Part shown: one piece after another, positions 20,667 to 30,337 of the stretch
How positions within the stretch are numbered: position 1 is the stretch's first letter
How the letters are laid out: the number at the start of each line of letters is the position of its first letter
From: Pseudomonadota bacterium
GTDB taxonomy: Bacteria; Pseudomonadota; Gammaproteobacteria; Burkholderiales; JABEVD01
Direction: 5' to 3'
DNA length: 64,000 bases
Assembly: GCA_021835845.1 (NCBI GenBank)
Contig: JAKBJU010000008.1
Location: 1 to 64,000 of the forward strand
Translations under genes and position numbers: made by a program
Notes under the pieces: model-generated
Seen by the model: only the letters and a program-made list of their open reading frames with translations
Database searches by the model: none
Told to the model about the DNA's origin: nothing

Positions 20667-21101
20667 GATCATGCGGCAAGGTGCGACGACTCGGCGCATC
20701 GGTGGCGGACATGCGAGCAGCCGCGCTGATTGAGCGCTCCCGCCCCTGAGCGGCTTCTCGCCTTCGCAATTCCACAGACCGCCATCGCCTAATTGCCGCC
20801 TGTGGCCACGTCAACGATGTTGGGCGGATATGGTTTGGAGACCTGTCATTCAGCACGGCACGGATCTGGTTGGACGCGTTCTCATACTTCGAAACCTATC
20901 TTAGTGGCCGAAACAGTATTTGCAACATAGTGAAACAAGCGTCCGAAATCAGCAACTGAGTCGAGTTGCCTCCTCATTTTGTTGCCATTAGAGTGAATCA
21001 AGGTCGATAATTAAGACTGAATGCATTTGGCTCGAAGGGCCGACGATTTTGTATTGTGTCTCCCGAGTTTCCGAATTCCTTCTTTTTATATCGAATGATT
21101 T
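20667..21101 (+). other. 435-bp intergenic region, no supported gene
   Basis: The first 200 bp are GC-rich, and a leftward open frame there (to 20856) has no recognisable domain and Arg/Ser-rich composition typical of a shadow. From about 20880 the sequence becomes clearly AT-richer and stays so into the next gene. No tRNA, terminator or full insertion sequence was recognised. The composition change marks a probable junction of acquired DNA. Short AT-rich stretches just before 21102 may hold the promoter of the PAS/GGDEF/EAL gene. Confidence 0.5.
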
Positions 21102-23957
21102 ATGGCTAATACACGATACAAGGATGATGCCGAAAATCACGAAAACATGCGGTTGTTCATCACGCATGCACCGGCGGCCATTGCAATGTTCGACCGTGAT
21201 ATGCGTTACCTTGCCTTCAGCCGACGCTGGATTGAGGATTATGGCCTCGATGGACAGGACATCATTGGCCAGTCACATTATGAGATATTTCCCGAGATTC
21301 CTGAATCATGGAAATATGTACACCGCCGGGCCTTGCGTGGAGAAGTAGTTACTGCACGCGAGGACCGCTTTGATCGGCTCAATGGAACCACCCAGTGGCT
21401 AAACTGGGAGGTGAGACCTTGGTATAGGAAATCGAACCAAATTGGTGGGGTTGTGATCTTCACAGAGGACATCACTGACCAGAAGGAAGCTGAGCGTACA
21501 CGGCAGCGCAAGCTCCAAGAGCTGGAAAAGCTGATGGATGCCGTCCCTGCTGCAGTATGGATTGCGAACGATCCTGAATGCAAGGTTGTTACGGGAAATG
21601 CCGTCGCGAATCAGATCTTCGAAGCGTTGAAGAACGAGAATGTTTCGCCAACTACGGTTTTAGGGACAAGGCGCATTTTCGCTCCGGATGGACGCGCGCT
21701 TCGCGCTGAGGAATTACCGATGCAGCTTGCGGCAGCGACCAACCGGGAGATTAGGGACGTAGAATTAAAAATAGAGTTGCCTTCCGGCCATTCCATCACG
21801 ATTCTGGGCAATGCGGTGCCGCTGCGGGACGAGAATGGATTTCCCGTCGGGAGTATTGCTGCGTTTCAGGACATATCTGAGCGCAAAAGAGCGGAAACAT
21901 TGGTGCAGGAGAGCGAAAAACGTTACAGGTCGCTTTTCGACAATATGCTGAATGGTTTTGCCTATTGCCGAATGTTGTTCGAGGACGGTAAGCCAGTCGA
22001 TTTCGAGTATCTGGACGTGAACAAGGCGTTCGAGAGACAGACTGGACTACACAATGTAGTGGGAAGGAAAGTTACCGAGCTGATACCTGGGATTCGGGAA
22101 CGGAGTCCGGATTTGTTCGATCGGTATGGCCGAGTTGCCAAGGGTTGCGGCCCCGAACAATTTGAAATTTATGTCGAACCACTGAAGGATTGGTTTTCTA
22201 TTTCCGTTTACGGTGCAGAACCGGAGCATTTCGTCGCGGTTTTCGACGTAATTACTGAGCGAAAGATGGCCGAGGTGGATCTGCGGATTGCCGCCAAGGC
22301 TTTTGAGTCCTTGAATGGAGTCATGGTCACCGATGCTAACAGAACGATTCTGCGCGTAAACAAAGCGTTTACCGAAATTACTGGATATGCTGCTGAGGAA
22401 CTAATCGGAAAAACCCCGTCCATCCTGAAATCAGGGCGTCAGGACACAACATTCTACGAAGCCATGTGGGATGAGATCCGCACTACCGGGAGCTGGGCGG
22501 GTGAAATCTGGGATCGTAGAAAGGACGGCACCGTATTTGACGCCATGCTCAGCATTCGAGCCGTACCGGATCAATTAGGCAGCGTGGTCAATTATGTTTC
22601 ATCGTTCGTTGACCTATCGCAGTTGAAAAAGGCGCAAGCTGATGCTGAGCGTCTTGAATTTTATGACCAGTTGACGAACCTTCCTAACCGCAGACTATTC
22701 CTGGACCGGCTCGAACATGCCTTGTCTACTGGAGCGAGGGTTGGCACACGGTGTGCACTGCTGATCATTGACCTTGATCATTTCAAAATTTTGAATGATA
22801 CCCATGGCTTCGAAATTGGTGACCGGCTGCTCAAGCTTATAGCGGAGCGGCTTGAGTATTGCATCCGCGAAACGGATACATTGGCGCGATTCGGGGCCGA
22901 TGAGTTTGCAGTCCTCCTCGAGGATCTAAGCGCGGACCCGTTCGATGCGGCAAAACAAGCCGAGGCATCAGGGATGAAGATCTTGGATACGTTGAGGCAA
23001 CCATATCATCTGGATGGGTGCGAGGTGGAATCATATGGCAGCGTTGGGATAACCATCTCTAACATTTCCGGATCGCAAGCCGGTGAACTCTTGAAACAGG
23101 TGGACTTTGCCATATTCCAAGCTAAGGAAGGCGGCCGCAACCGGCTGAGTTTCTTCGATAAAAAGGTGCAGAAAAGGATTAGCGACAGGGCTGCGCTCGA
23201 AGCGGATCTAGGGAAAGCGCTGCTCAAAGATCAACTCCACTTGTATTTCCAGCCTCAAGTGGATGATAGCGGGCGCCTTAATGGGGCTGAAGCGCTTATC
23301 AGGTGGGAACATCCGGAGCGCGGTTTCGTGCCTCCCAGCGAGTTCATTCCTTTGGCCGAAGAATCCGATCTGATTCTGGTAATTGGCAACTGGGTCCTCG
23401 ACCAAGCCTGCACCCAGCTCGCGAACTGGCAGAGAAATAAAGCTTGCAGGGACTTGATCCTTTCTGTGAATGTCAGTTCCAGACAATTGCGCCATCCTGG
23501 ATTCGTTGCCGATGTCGAGAAGGCCATACGAGATAATGGTGTGGATGCTCGTCGCCTAAAATTGGAGATCACTGAGAGTATGCTGCTCGAAGACAGTGAG
23601 AAGACCATTGAAATACTCAATCAGTTGAAAGCAATCGGCCTGCGATTGTCGCTTGATGACTTCGGGACAGGTTACTCCTCGCTGTCCTATCTAAAGCGGC
23701 TTCCACTTGATCAGCTAAAAATAGATCAGTCGTTCGTCCGCGATATCGCCGTTGACAGCAGTGACCAAGCCATTATTCGAACGATCATTGCGATGGCACA
23801 GAGCCTGGACCTGCACGTGATCGCCGAAGGTGTGGAGACTGAGGTGCAGTTGCAATTCCTCAAGGGGGCAGGTTGCGTCGATTTTCAAGGATATCTATTT
23901 GGCAAGCCCTTGCCGATCGAACAATTTGAAGAACTTCTAGAGCGCGCGCCTTCGTGA
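21102..23957 (+). CDS. multi-PAS GGDEF/EAL cyclic-di-GMP signalling protein
   Basis: 951 aa, no signal peptide or membrane span seen, so probably a cytoplasmic sensor. Four PAS-like domains occupy about residues 15-125, 135-255, 265-385 and 395-515. A GGDEF domain follows (about 515-690) with its motif changed to GADEF at 598-602, which may weaken cyclase activity. The EAL domain (about 700-945) keeps EAL (Glu730), EITES, DDFGTGYSSLSYLK and QGYLFGKP, so it should hydrolyse c-di-GMP. Base composition and codon choice (more ATA, TTA, AAT) differ from neighbours, suggesting transfer. Confidence 0.95.
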   Translation: MANTRYKDDAENHENMRLFITHAPAAIAMFDRDMRYLAFSRRWIEDYGLDGQDIIGQSHYEIFPEIPESWKYVHRRALRGEVVTAREDRFDRLNGTTQWLNWEVRPWYRKSNQIGGVVIFTEDITDQKEAERTRQRKLQELEKLMDAVPAAVWIANDPECKVVTGNAVANQIFEALKNENVSPTTVLGTRRIFAPDGRALRAEELPMQLAAATNREIRDVELKIELPSGHSITILGNAVPLRDENGFPVGSIAAFQDISERKRAETLVQESEKRYRSLFDNMLNGFAYCRMLFEDGKPVDFEYLDVNKAFERQTGLHNVVGRKVTELIPGIRERSPDLFDRYGRVAKGCGPEQFEIYVEPLKDWFSISVYGAEPEHFVAVFDVITERKMAEVDLRIAAKAFESLNGVMVTDANRTILRVNKAFTEITGYAAEELIGKTPSILKSGRQDTTFYEAMWDEIRTTGSWAGEIWDRRKDGTVFDAMLSIRAVPDQLGSVVNYVSSFVDLSQLKKAQADAERLEFYDQLTNLPNRRLFLDRLEHALSTGARVGTRCALLIIDLDHFKILNDTHGFEIGDRLLKLIAERLEYCIRETDTLARFGADEFAVLLEDLSADPFDAAKQAEASGMKILDTLRQPYHLDGCEVESYGSVGITISNISGSQAGELLKQVDFAIFQAKEGGRNRLSFFDKKVQKRISDRAALEADLGKALLKDQLHLYFQPQVDDSGRLNGAEALIRWEHPERGFVPPSEFIPLAEESDLILVIGNWVLDQACTQLANWQRNKACRDLILSVNVSSRQLRHPGFVADVEKAIRDNGVDARRLKLEITESMLLEDSEKTIEILNQLKAIGLRLSLDDFGTGYSSLSYLKRLPLDQLKIDQSFVRDIAVDSSDQAIIRTIIAMAQSLDLHVIAEGVETEVQLQFLKGAGCVDFQGYLFGKPLPIEQFEELLERAPS

Positions 23958-24047
23958 TGGGCAGTTTGTTTTTTGCGTCCTTTTTTCATCAATCGGCTCA
24001 GGTGGACGTGAGGCCGCAATAGGTTCTCGTTCCCCCACTGACTTGTA

Positions 24048-24069
24048 CCCGCTCCCGCTCGGGAGCGGG
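24048..24069. terminator. strong hairpin between convergent genes
   Basis: CCCGCTCCC (24048-24056) and GGGAGCGGG (24061-24069) form a 9-bp GC-rich stem with a 4-base loop, midway between the PAS/GGDEF/EAL stop and the purL stop. There is no T-tract on either side, so it is at best a structure that slows polymerase or protects 3' ends for both convergent transcripts. Confidence 0.45.
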
Positions 24070-24097
24070 GCGGATGGAAAGCTCCGGCTGAATCCGC

Positions 24098-27000
24098 TCA
24101 GCCCACCCATTTGCGGGCGTTCCTGAACATCCTCATCCACGGGCCGTCGCTTCCCCAGCCTGAAGGATGCCAGGAATGCTGCACCGTCCTGAAAATCCGC
24201 TCGGGATGCGGCATCATGATGGTGAACCGCCCGTCCGGAGTGGTGAGCCCCGCGATGCCTTCGGGAGAGCCGTTGGGATTGAAGGGATAGCGCTCGGTCG
24301 CGATCCCGTAATTGTCTACATAGCGCAATGCCACATGCTCCTTCGCCCTGCCGGGGCCGAATTCCGCATGGCCTTCGCCGTGGGATACGACGATGGGCAT
24401 CCTGCTTCCCGCCATGCCGTCAAGGAAGATGGAGGAATTTTTCTCGACTTCCACCATGACGAAGCGGGCCTCGAACTGTTCCGAGCGGTTTCTGACGAAA
24501 TGGGGCCAGTTGTGGGCCCCCGGGATGATGTCGTGAAGATTGCTCATCATCTGGCAGCCGTTGCAGACGCCGAGCGCGAAAACATCCTCCCGCTGGAAGA
24601 AGGCTTCGAATTCCGCCCTCGCTCTTGAATTGAACAAAATGGATTTCGCCCATCCTTCGCCTGCGCCCAGCACGTCTCCGTAGGAAAATCCGCCGCAGGC
24701 GGCGAATCCCTGGAATGCGTCCAGGCTCACCCTTCCCGAAATGATGTCGCTCATGTGCACGTCGACAGCCAGAAATCCGGCCCTGTCGAATGCGGCAGCC
24801 ATTTCGATCTGGCCGTTGACGCCCTGCTCGCGCAGAATCGCGACCCTGGGTTTCGCGAGATGGACGAAGGGGGCGGAGATGTCCTCCAGAAGATCGAAAG
24901 CGAGCCTCGCATGAAGCCCCGGGTCCTGCGCATCCAGTATCCTGTCGTATTCCTGCTTCGCGCAATCGGGATTGTCGCGAAGCTTCTGCATGTGATAGGT
25001 CGTCTCCGACCATGCCCTGTTGAGATCGATCCTGCTCTCGTCGAGAAGCAGGGCGTCGCCGTTACTGACGACGAATCTGTCTGCGGCATTGGGCGAGCCG
25101 ATCACATGCACCATTTTTGCAAGGCCGGCTTCGGCGAAAGTCTCAAGGACTGCGGCCAGATCGTCGTCCCTGACTTGCAAGACGGCCCCCAGCTCCTCGT
25201 TGAACAGGGCCTCGAAAATGCAGCTGCTTTTGTCCTCGCAATGCAATTCGATTGCTCCGACCATTTTCGTTTCGAAACAGACCTGCTCCAGGTCGACGCT
25301 GATTCCGAGGCGACCCGCGAAGCTCATTTCGCAAAGGGTGGCCAACAGGCCGCCGTCGGATCTGTCGTGGTAGGCGAGAATTCTTCCTTCGCGGTTCAAT
25401 TTCTGGATCGCTGCGAAAAAGGCTTTCAATCTCAGGGCGTCGTCCAGATCCGGGCAAAGATTGCCGGTGCTGTTGTAGACCTGGGCGAGGATGGAGCCGC
25501 CGAGTCGGCCTTTCCCCGCCCCCAGATCGACCAGGATAAGCGAGGTTTTTCCGCAGTCGGACCGCAATTGCGGCGTCAGGGTGAGTCCGGCGTCCCGAAC
25601 CTGCGCGAAGGCCGAAACGATGAGGGAGAGCGGGGCTGCGACCGACTTCCTGTTGTGGGACGCATCGGTCCAGGCCATCTTCATCGACATCGAATCCTTG
25701 CCCACCGGAATGCTGATTCCAAGATGCGGGCAGAGCTCCATGGCGACCGCCTGAACGGTGTCATAGAGCGCGGCGTCTTCTCCAGGATGCCCGCTTGCCG
25801 CCATCCAGTTGGCCGAAAGCTTGATCATGCCGATATCGTCTATGCATGCCGCTGCGATGTTCGTAATGGCTTCCCCGATCGCCATGCGGCCGGAAGCTGC
25901 GGGATGAATCAGCGCAATCGGGGTGCGCTCGCCGATGGCGAAAGCTTCCCCCCTGACGGATTCGAAATCGGACAGCGTCACGGCGACATCGGCTACGGGA
26001 ACCTGCCAGGGCCCAGTCATCTGGTCTCTCGCGGTCAGCCCTCCCACGGTTCGGTCGCCGATGGTGATCAAAAAGGTCTTGTCGGCAACTGCAGGAGCCC
26101 GCAGCACGCGGTAGACCGCTTCCTTCAGTTCCAGCAAGTCGGGCTTGAAGGCGGGCAGGTCTTTGGCGATGCGGGTGACGTCCCGGGTCATCCTGGGCGG
26201 TTTGCCCAGCAGGACGGAGAGCGGCATGTCGACCGGGCGGCTGTCGAATACGGGGTCCAGGATTTCCAGTTGCTCGTTGAGGGTAGCCGTGCCGATCTTC
26301 GAGAAGGGGCAGCGTTCCCGCTCGCAGAGGGCTGCAAACAGATCCAGGTCTTCCGGCTTTATCGCCAGCACATAGCGCTCCTGGGCTTCGTTGCACCAGA
26401 TCTGCATCGGACTCATGCCGGGTTCTTCGCTCATGATGTCGCGCAAATCGATCCTGCCGCCCCGGCCTGACCCGTGAACGAGCTCCGGAACCGCGTTGGA
26501 GAGTCCTCCGGCGCCCACGTCATGAATGGAAAGGATGGGGTTTTGTTCTCCCATCTGCCAGCAGCGGTCTATGACTTCCTGCGCCCTGCGCTGCATTTCC
26601 GCGTTGCCGCGCTGCACCGAGTCGAAATCCAGATGCTCGGCATTGCTTCCGGTATTCATGCTCGATGCTGCGCCTCCCCCGAGCCCGATCAGCATGCCGG
26701 GCCCGCCGATCTGGATCAGGACGGCTTCCGCGGGGATTTCCCGCTTGAACGACTGGCTGTCCAGAATGCTGCCGATCCCCCCCGCCAGCATGATCGGCTT
26801 GTGGTAGCCGCGCATCTCGCCGCCCACTTCTTGCTCGTAGGTGCGGAAATAGCCGCAAAGATTGGGGCGCCCGAATTCGTTGTTGAACGCGGCTCCCCCT
26901 ATCGGCCCTTCCAGCATGATCTGCACGGGCGAGGCGATATGCCCAGGCCTGCCGTAGTTCGAGCCTTCCCAGGGCTGGACGAATCCCGGGATGTTGAGAT

Positions 27001-28009
27001 TGGATACCGAAAACCCGGTCAGCCCGGCCTTCGGTTTCGATCCGCATCCGGTGGCGCCCTCGTCCCGGATCTCGCCGCCTGCTCCCGTTGCCGCACCCGC
27101 ATAGGGGGAAATGGCAGTGGGATGATTGTGCGTTTCAACCTTCATCAGGATATGGGTCAGCTGATTTTCATGCCGGTAGGCGCCATCCTTTCCCGGGAAG
27201 AAGCGGGAGGTCGTGCCGCCTTCCATGATGGCTGAATTGTCGCTGTAGGCGAGTACCGTGCCCTGCGGGTTCATGGCGTGGGTGTGGCGTATCATCGAAA
27301 ACAACGTGCGCGGCTGCGTCTGCCCGTCGATTATCCAGTCCGCATTGAATATCTTGTGGCGGCAATGCTCCGAATTTGCCTGGGCGAACATCATGAGTTC
27401 CACGTCAGTGGGATTGCGCCCCAGCATATTGAAACTTTCGACGAGGTAGCTGGTTTCGTCGGGAGAGAGGGCAAGGCCCATTTGCCTGTTGGCAGCTTCG
27501 AGCGCTTCGATTCCGCCCGAGAGAACGTCGATCGTAGACAGGGGAGCGGGATCGAATTTCCTGAACAGCGCTTTTGCGTCCGCAAGGGAGGGAACGACGC
27601 ACTCCGTCATCCTGTCATGGATCAGGGGGAGCAGTCTTTCTCTTTGCGATAGAGCCGCGTCGATCCGATAGAGGATGCCGCGCTCTATCCTTTCGATGAA
27701 GTCGAGGCCGCAATGCCTGGCAATATCGGTGGCTTTCGATGACCAGGGAGAGATGGTGCCGATGCGGGGCAGGACGAGCAATGCGTTTCCGTCTTCTGCG
27801 CAATGCTCGCCTGCGGGGCCGTATTCCAGGAGCCTTTCCAGGATTTGCGATTCGCGCTGCTCCAGCTTCCTCGAAGAGGAGACGAAGTGCCAGAATTCGG
27901 CATGGATGGCCGAAACTTCCGGCATGAAGGAGCGGACCGATTCAAGAAGCTTGTTCAGGCGGAAACCGGAAAGTGCGCTGCGTCCGCGCAGCATGATGAA
28001 TTCAGACAT
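24098..28009 (-). CDS. purL: phosphoribosylformylglycinamidine synthase
   Basis: 1303 aa, the large single-chain type of proteobacteria. It converts FGAR to FGAM with glutamine and ATP, step four of purine synthesis. The N-terminal domain is followed by the FGAM synthetase core ([51 protein letters not shown]) and the C-terminal class I amidotransferase domain with GVCNGCQM (nucleophile Cys) and MPHPER. It stands alone on this strand, with a -10 box upstream at 28054-28059. Confidence 0.98.
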   Translation of the reverse strand: MSEFIMLRGRSALSGFRLNKLLESVRSFMPEVSAIHAEFWHFVSSSRKLEQRESQILERLLEYGPAGEHCAEDGNALLVLPRIGTISPWSSKATDIARHCGLDFIERIERGILYRIDAALSQRERLLPLIHDRMTECVVPSLADAKALFRKFDPAPLSTIDVLSGGIEALEAANRQMGLALSPDETSYLVESFNMLGRNPTDVELMMFAQANSEHCRHKIFNADWIIDGQTQPRTLFSMIRHTHAMNPQGTVLAYSDNSAIMEGGTTSRFFPGKDGAYRHENQLTHILMKVETHNHPTAISPYAGAATGAGGEIRDEGATGCGSKPKAGLTGFSVSNLNIPGFVQPWEGSNYGRPGHIASPVQIMLEGPIGGAAFNNEFGRPNLCGYFRTYEQEVGGEMRGYHKPIMLAGGIGSILDSQSFKREIPAEAVLIQIGGPGMLIGLGGGAASSMNTGSNAEHLDFDSVQRGNAEMQRRAQEVIDRCWQMGEQNPILSIHDVGAGGLSNAVPELVHGSGRGGRIDLRDIMSEEPGMSPMQIWCNEAQERYVLAIKPEDLDLFAALCERERCPFSKIGTATLNEQLEILDPVFDSRPVDMPLSVLLGKPPRMTRDVTRIAKDLPAFKPDLLELKEAVYRVLRAPAVADKTFLITIGDRTVGGLTARDQMTGPWQVPVADVAVTLSDFESVRGEAFAIGERTPIALIHPAASGRMAIGEAITNIAAACIDDIGMIKLSANWMAASGHPGEDAALYDTVQAVAMELCPHLGISIPVGKDSMSMKMAWTDASHNRKSVAAPLSLIVSAFAQVRDAGLTLTPQLRSDCGKTSLILVDLGAGKGRLGGSILAQVYNSTGNLCPDLDDALRLKAFFAAIQKLNREGRILAYHDRSDGGLLATLCEMSFAGRLGISVDLEQVCFETKMVGAIELHCEDKSSCIFEALFNEELGAVLQVRDDDLAAVLETFAEAGLAKMVHVIGSPNAADRFVVSNGDALLLDESRIDLNRAWSETTYHMQKLRDNPDCAKQEYDRILDAQDPGLHARLAFDLLEDISAPFVHLAKPRVAILREQGVNGQIEMAAAFDRAGFLAVDVHMSDIISGRVSLDAFQGFAACGGFSYGDVLGAGEGWAKSILFNSRARAEFEAFFQREDVFALGVCNGCQMMSNLHDIIPGAHNWPHFVRNRSEQFEARFVMVEVEKNSSIFLDGMAGSRMPIVVSHGEGHAEFGPGRAKEHVALRYVDNYGIATERYPFNPNGSPEGIAGLTTPDGRFTIMMPHPERIFRTVQHSWHPSGWGSDGPWMRMFRNARKWVG

Positions 28010-28053
28010 GGATGACCCGGATCATGAGTGTTTCTGGCTGTACAATTGCATGT

Positions 28054-28059
28054 ATTATA
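28054..28059 (-). promoter_or_regulatory. -10 box of purL
   Basis: Bottom-strand TATAAT, 44 bp upstream of the purL ATG in a 76-bp divergent gap. No good -35 is seen at 16-18 bp. The same gap must also hold the rightward promoter for the NAD(P)HX repair gene, for which TACAAT at 28041-28046 is a weak candidate. Confidence 0.45.
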
Positions 28060-28085
28060 TCCCAAATGAATGCGCTGTTTTGACC

Positions 28086-29555
28086 ATGAGAGATCTTTCG
28101 GGAATTTTCGAGCCAGTCTGTTCGAGGCGTGAAATCGATGCCATCGAAAAGCTTCTCGATGCGCCGCTCATGGAAAGGGCCGGGTTTGCCGCGGCGCAAT
28201 TCGTGCGGGACAGGCTTGCCGCGGGGAAGGTGCTGGTCCTTGCCGGGCCAGGAAACAACGGCGGGGATGCCTTTGTCGCCGCCCGCCATCTGAAATCCTG
28301 GTGGATCGACGTCACCCTGGTCTTTGCCGGAAATCCGCAAAAGCTCCCCGTCGAGGCTGCCCGGGCTTATCGGGCCTGGCTGGATTGCGGCGGGATCTGC
28401 CATTCGGCAATTCCCCGGCAGGGCAAATGGGATCTGGCTGTCGACGGGCTGTTCGGCACCGGCTTGACGCGCCCGCTTGCGGATGGCTGGAAAATCATGG
28501 TCGAGGCTGTCAATGCGCTCGGCATTCCCATCCTTTCCCTGGACATGCCGAGCGGGGTGGGTTCGGACACCGGGGCGGTTCTGGGGGCTGCGGTGAAGGC
28601 GACGCATACCCTGGCATTCATTGCATTGAAGCCCGGTCTCCTGACGTGCGACGGACTCGATCATTGCGGGAGCGTCCATCTCGACAGGCTCGGGCTCGAT
28701 GTGCCTGCTTTGAGGCAAGCGCAGGGTTGGGTGTCGAATTCCAAAATCGTGGCTGCCTGCTTCAAGAAAAGGCTCCGAAACAGCCACAAGGGCACTTTCG
28801 GCAGCACTGCAATCATCGGCGGCGCGACGGGTATGCTGGGGGCTGCCCTGCTTGCTGCGAGAGCTGCACTGAAACTGGGTTCCGGAAAGGTTTTTCTGTG
28901 CGCGCTCGAGCATTCTGGAGTCGATCCCGTTCAGCCCGAGATCATGGTGCGGGATGCCATTGCACCGACGGAAGCGTCGACGCTCGTGATCGGGCCGGGG
29001 CTGGGAAAGTCGGAATCGGCCGTGCGTCTCGTCGGGCGCGCGCTTCTTTCCGAAAGCGCGCTGGTGATCGACGCGGATGCGCTCAACCTGGTCGCGGAAG
29101 ATCCGAAATTGCAGCAGGCTCTGACTGACAGGAGAAGCGTTGCCGTTTTGACGCCGCACCCGGCGGAAGCTGCGCGACTGGCGGGATGTTCGGCACAGGA
29201 AATCCAGAAGGACAGGATCGCCGCCGCGACGAGTCTGGTTCGAAAATTCGGCTGTCCCGTCGTTTTGAAGGGGGCCGGCAGCATTTGCGCATTTCCGGGA
29301 GGGAAATGGGTGATCAACGCTTCCGGCAATCCAGGCCTTGCCCAGGCTGGAATGGGAGACGTGCTGTCCGGGATGATCGGCGCATTCCTGTCGCAGGGAT
29401 TGTCTCCGGACAGTGCGTTGCTGTGTGCCGTATACCTGCACGGCGCTGCCGCAGACAATCTTTCCCTGGCAGGAGTGGGTCCCATGGGGATGACCGCATC
29501 CGAACTCATCGATGCTTCCAGGGCGACCCTGAACAAGATTGTGGAAATGGCTTGA
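28086..29555 (+). CDS. nnr: bifunctional NAD(P)HX epimerase/dehydratase
   Basis: 489 aa from ATG 28086; an open frame extends back to 27675 but only inside purL. It repairs hydrated NADH/NADPH. The YjeF N-terminal epimerase domain (about 1-205) has LLDAPLMERAG, VLAGPGNNGGDAFVAARHL and LDMPSGVGSDTG. The C-terminal ADP-dependent dehydratase domain (about 225-489) has HKGTFGSTAIIGGATGMLGAALLAARAAL, VIGPGLG, LTPHPAEAARL and GNPGLAQAGMGDVLSGMI. Both catalytic halves look complete. Confidence 0.96.
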   Translation: MRDLSGIFEPVCSRREIDAIEKLLDAPLMERAGFAAAQFVRDRLAAGKVLVLAGPGNNGGDAFVAARHLKSWWIDVTLVFAGNPQKLPVEAARAYRAWLDCGGICHSAIPRQGKWDLAVDGLFGTGLTRPLADGWKIMVEAVNALGIPILSLDMPSGVGSDTGAVLGAAVKATHTLAFIALKPGLLTCDGLDHCGSVHLDRLGLDVPALRQAQGWVSNSKIVAACFKKRLRNSHKGTFGSTAIIGGATGMLGAALLAARAALKLGSGKVFLCALEHSGVDPVQPEIMVRDAIAPTEASTLVIGPGLGKSESAVRLVGRALLSESALVIDADALNLVAEDPKLQQALTDRRSVAVLTPHPAEAARLAGCSAQEIQKDRIAAATSLVRKFGCPVVLKGAGSICAFPGGKWVINASGNPGLAQAGMGDVLSGMIGAFLSQGLSPDSALLCAVYLHGAAADNLSLAGVGPMGMTASELIDASRATLNKIVEMA

Positions 29556-29561
29556 AATGAT

Positions 29562-29590
29562 TTGTCGCGCCCGGCAATGAAAGTATAATT
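29562..29590 (+). promoter_or_regulatory. promoter of mlaA
   Basis: TTGTCG (29562-29567) and a perfect TATAAT (29585-29590) with a 17-bp spacer, 32 bp upstream of the mlaA ATG. It starts just after the NAD(P)HX repair stop and is one of the clearest promoters in the window. Confidence 0.8.
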
Positions 29591-29622
29591 GACGCCAATT
29601 CACGATTGGTGCACGGACACAA

Positions 29623-30330
29623 ATGAGAATAGTTGCCCTGATAACGCTGTTTTTGGTTCTTTCCGGTTGCGCCACTCCGTACAACCGCACGGATCCTCTG
29701 GAACCCCTGAACCGCAAGATATACAAGTTCAACGATACGGTCGACAAGGCTGTGCTGAAGCCTGTTGCCAAGGGCTATGATGCGGTAGTGCCGCAGGGCA
29801 TCAGGATCATGATCGGCAATTTCTTCTCCAACCTCAATGACGTGGTGGTCACCATCAACGACTTGCTGCAGCTGAAGGGGAGGCAGGCATTTTCGGATGC
29901 GGGGCGGGTTTTTATCAATTCGACGATCGGTTTTGCCGGCCTTGTCGATGTCGCAGGGCCTTCCGGGTATCCCAAGCACAATGAGGATTTCGGCCAGACA
30001 CTGGGCTATTGGGGAGTCAAGCCCGGTCCTTATCTGGTCCTGCCTTTCCTGGGCCCAAGCGATTTCAGGGATGGCGTGGGCACCGTCGTCGACTGGCAGT
30101 ATTATCCGCTCTACAGGACGACAGACGTGGCGAGAAGGAACAGCCTGATTGCCCTCCAGGGGGTGGATACAAGGGCCGATCTGCTGCAATCCGAAAACAT
30201 CCTGATGCAGGCCGCGCTGGATCCCTACACATTCATCAGGGACGCCTACCTGCAGCACCGCAACAGCGAAGTCTACGACGGCAATCCGCCGATGGAAGAC
30301 GAGGAGGACGATTCCTCGTCCGGCAAATAA
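29623..30330 (+). CDS. mlaA: MlaA/VacJ outer-membrane lipoprotein
   Basis: 235 aa. The N-terminal signal ends in the lipobox LVLSGC, with Cys16 as the lipidated residue. The MlaA domain follows: DPLEPLNRKIYKFND, GNFFSNLNDVVVTINDLLQ, GLVDVAGPSGYPKHNEDFGQTLGYWGV and YLVLPFLGPSDFRDGVGTVVD. MlaA removes mislocalised phospholipid from the outer leaflet of the outer membrane and passes it to MlaC and the MlaFEDB transporter; those genes are not in the window. The C-terminus is an acidic tail. Confidence 0.96.
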   Translation: MRIVALITLFLVLSGCATPYNRTDPLEPLNRKIYKFNDTVDKAVLKPVAKGYDAVVPQGIRIMIGNFFSNLNDVVVTINDLLQLKGRQAFSDAGRVFINSTIGFAGLVDVAGPSGYPKHNEDFGQTLGYWGVKPGPYLVLPFLGPSDFRDGVGTVVDWQYYPLYRTTDVARRNSLIALQGVDTRADLLQSENILMQAALDPYTFIRDAYLQHRNSEVYDGNPPMEDEEDDSSSGK

Positions 30331-30336
30331 AGCCGG
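30298..30336. terminator. two adjoining hairpins between mlaA and the convergent PIN-PhoH gene
   Basis: GACGAGGA (30298-30305) pairs with TCCTCGTC (30313-30320), and CCGGC (30320-30324) pairs with GCCGG (30332-30336). The first is within the last mlaA codons and the second spans its stop and the 7-bp gap. No T-tract follows, so termination is only a possibility. Confidence 0.35.
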
Positions 30337-30337
30337 G

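Noticed and set aside
20521-20856. 111-codon leftward open frame across the GNAT end and following gap
   Set aside because: Arg/Ser/Pro-rich shadow-type composition, overlaps a real gene on the other strand and shows no motif.
22891-22905. GADEF read as proof of a dead cyclase
   Set aside because: Variation at this position of the signature does not by itself prove loss of activity; recorded only as possibly weakened.
27675-28085. Upstream extension of the NAD(P)HX repair gene
   Set aside because: Lies inside purL on the opposite strand; the YjeF domain begins after ATG 28086.
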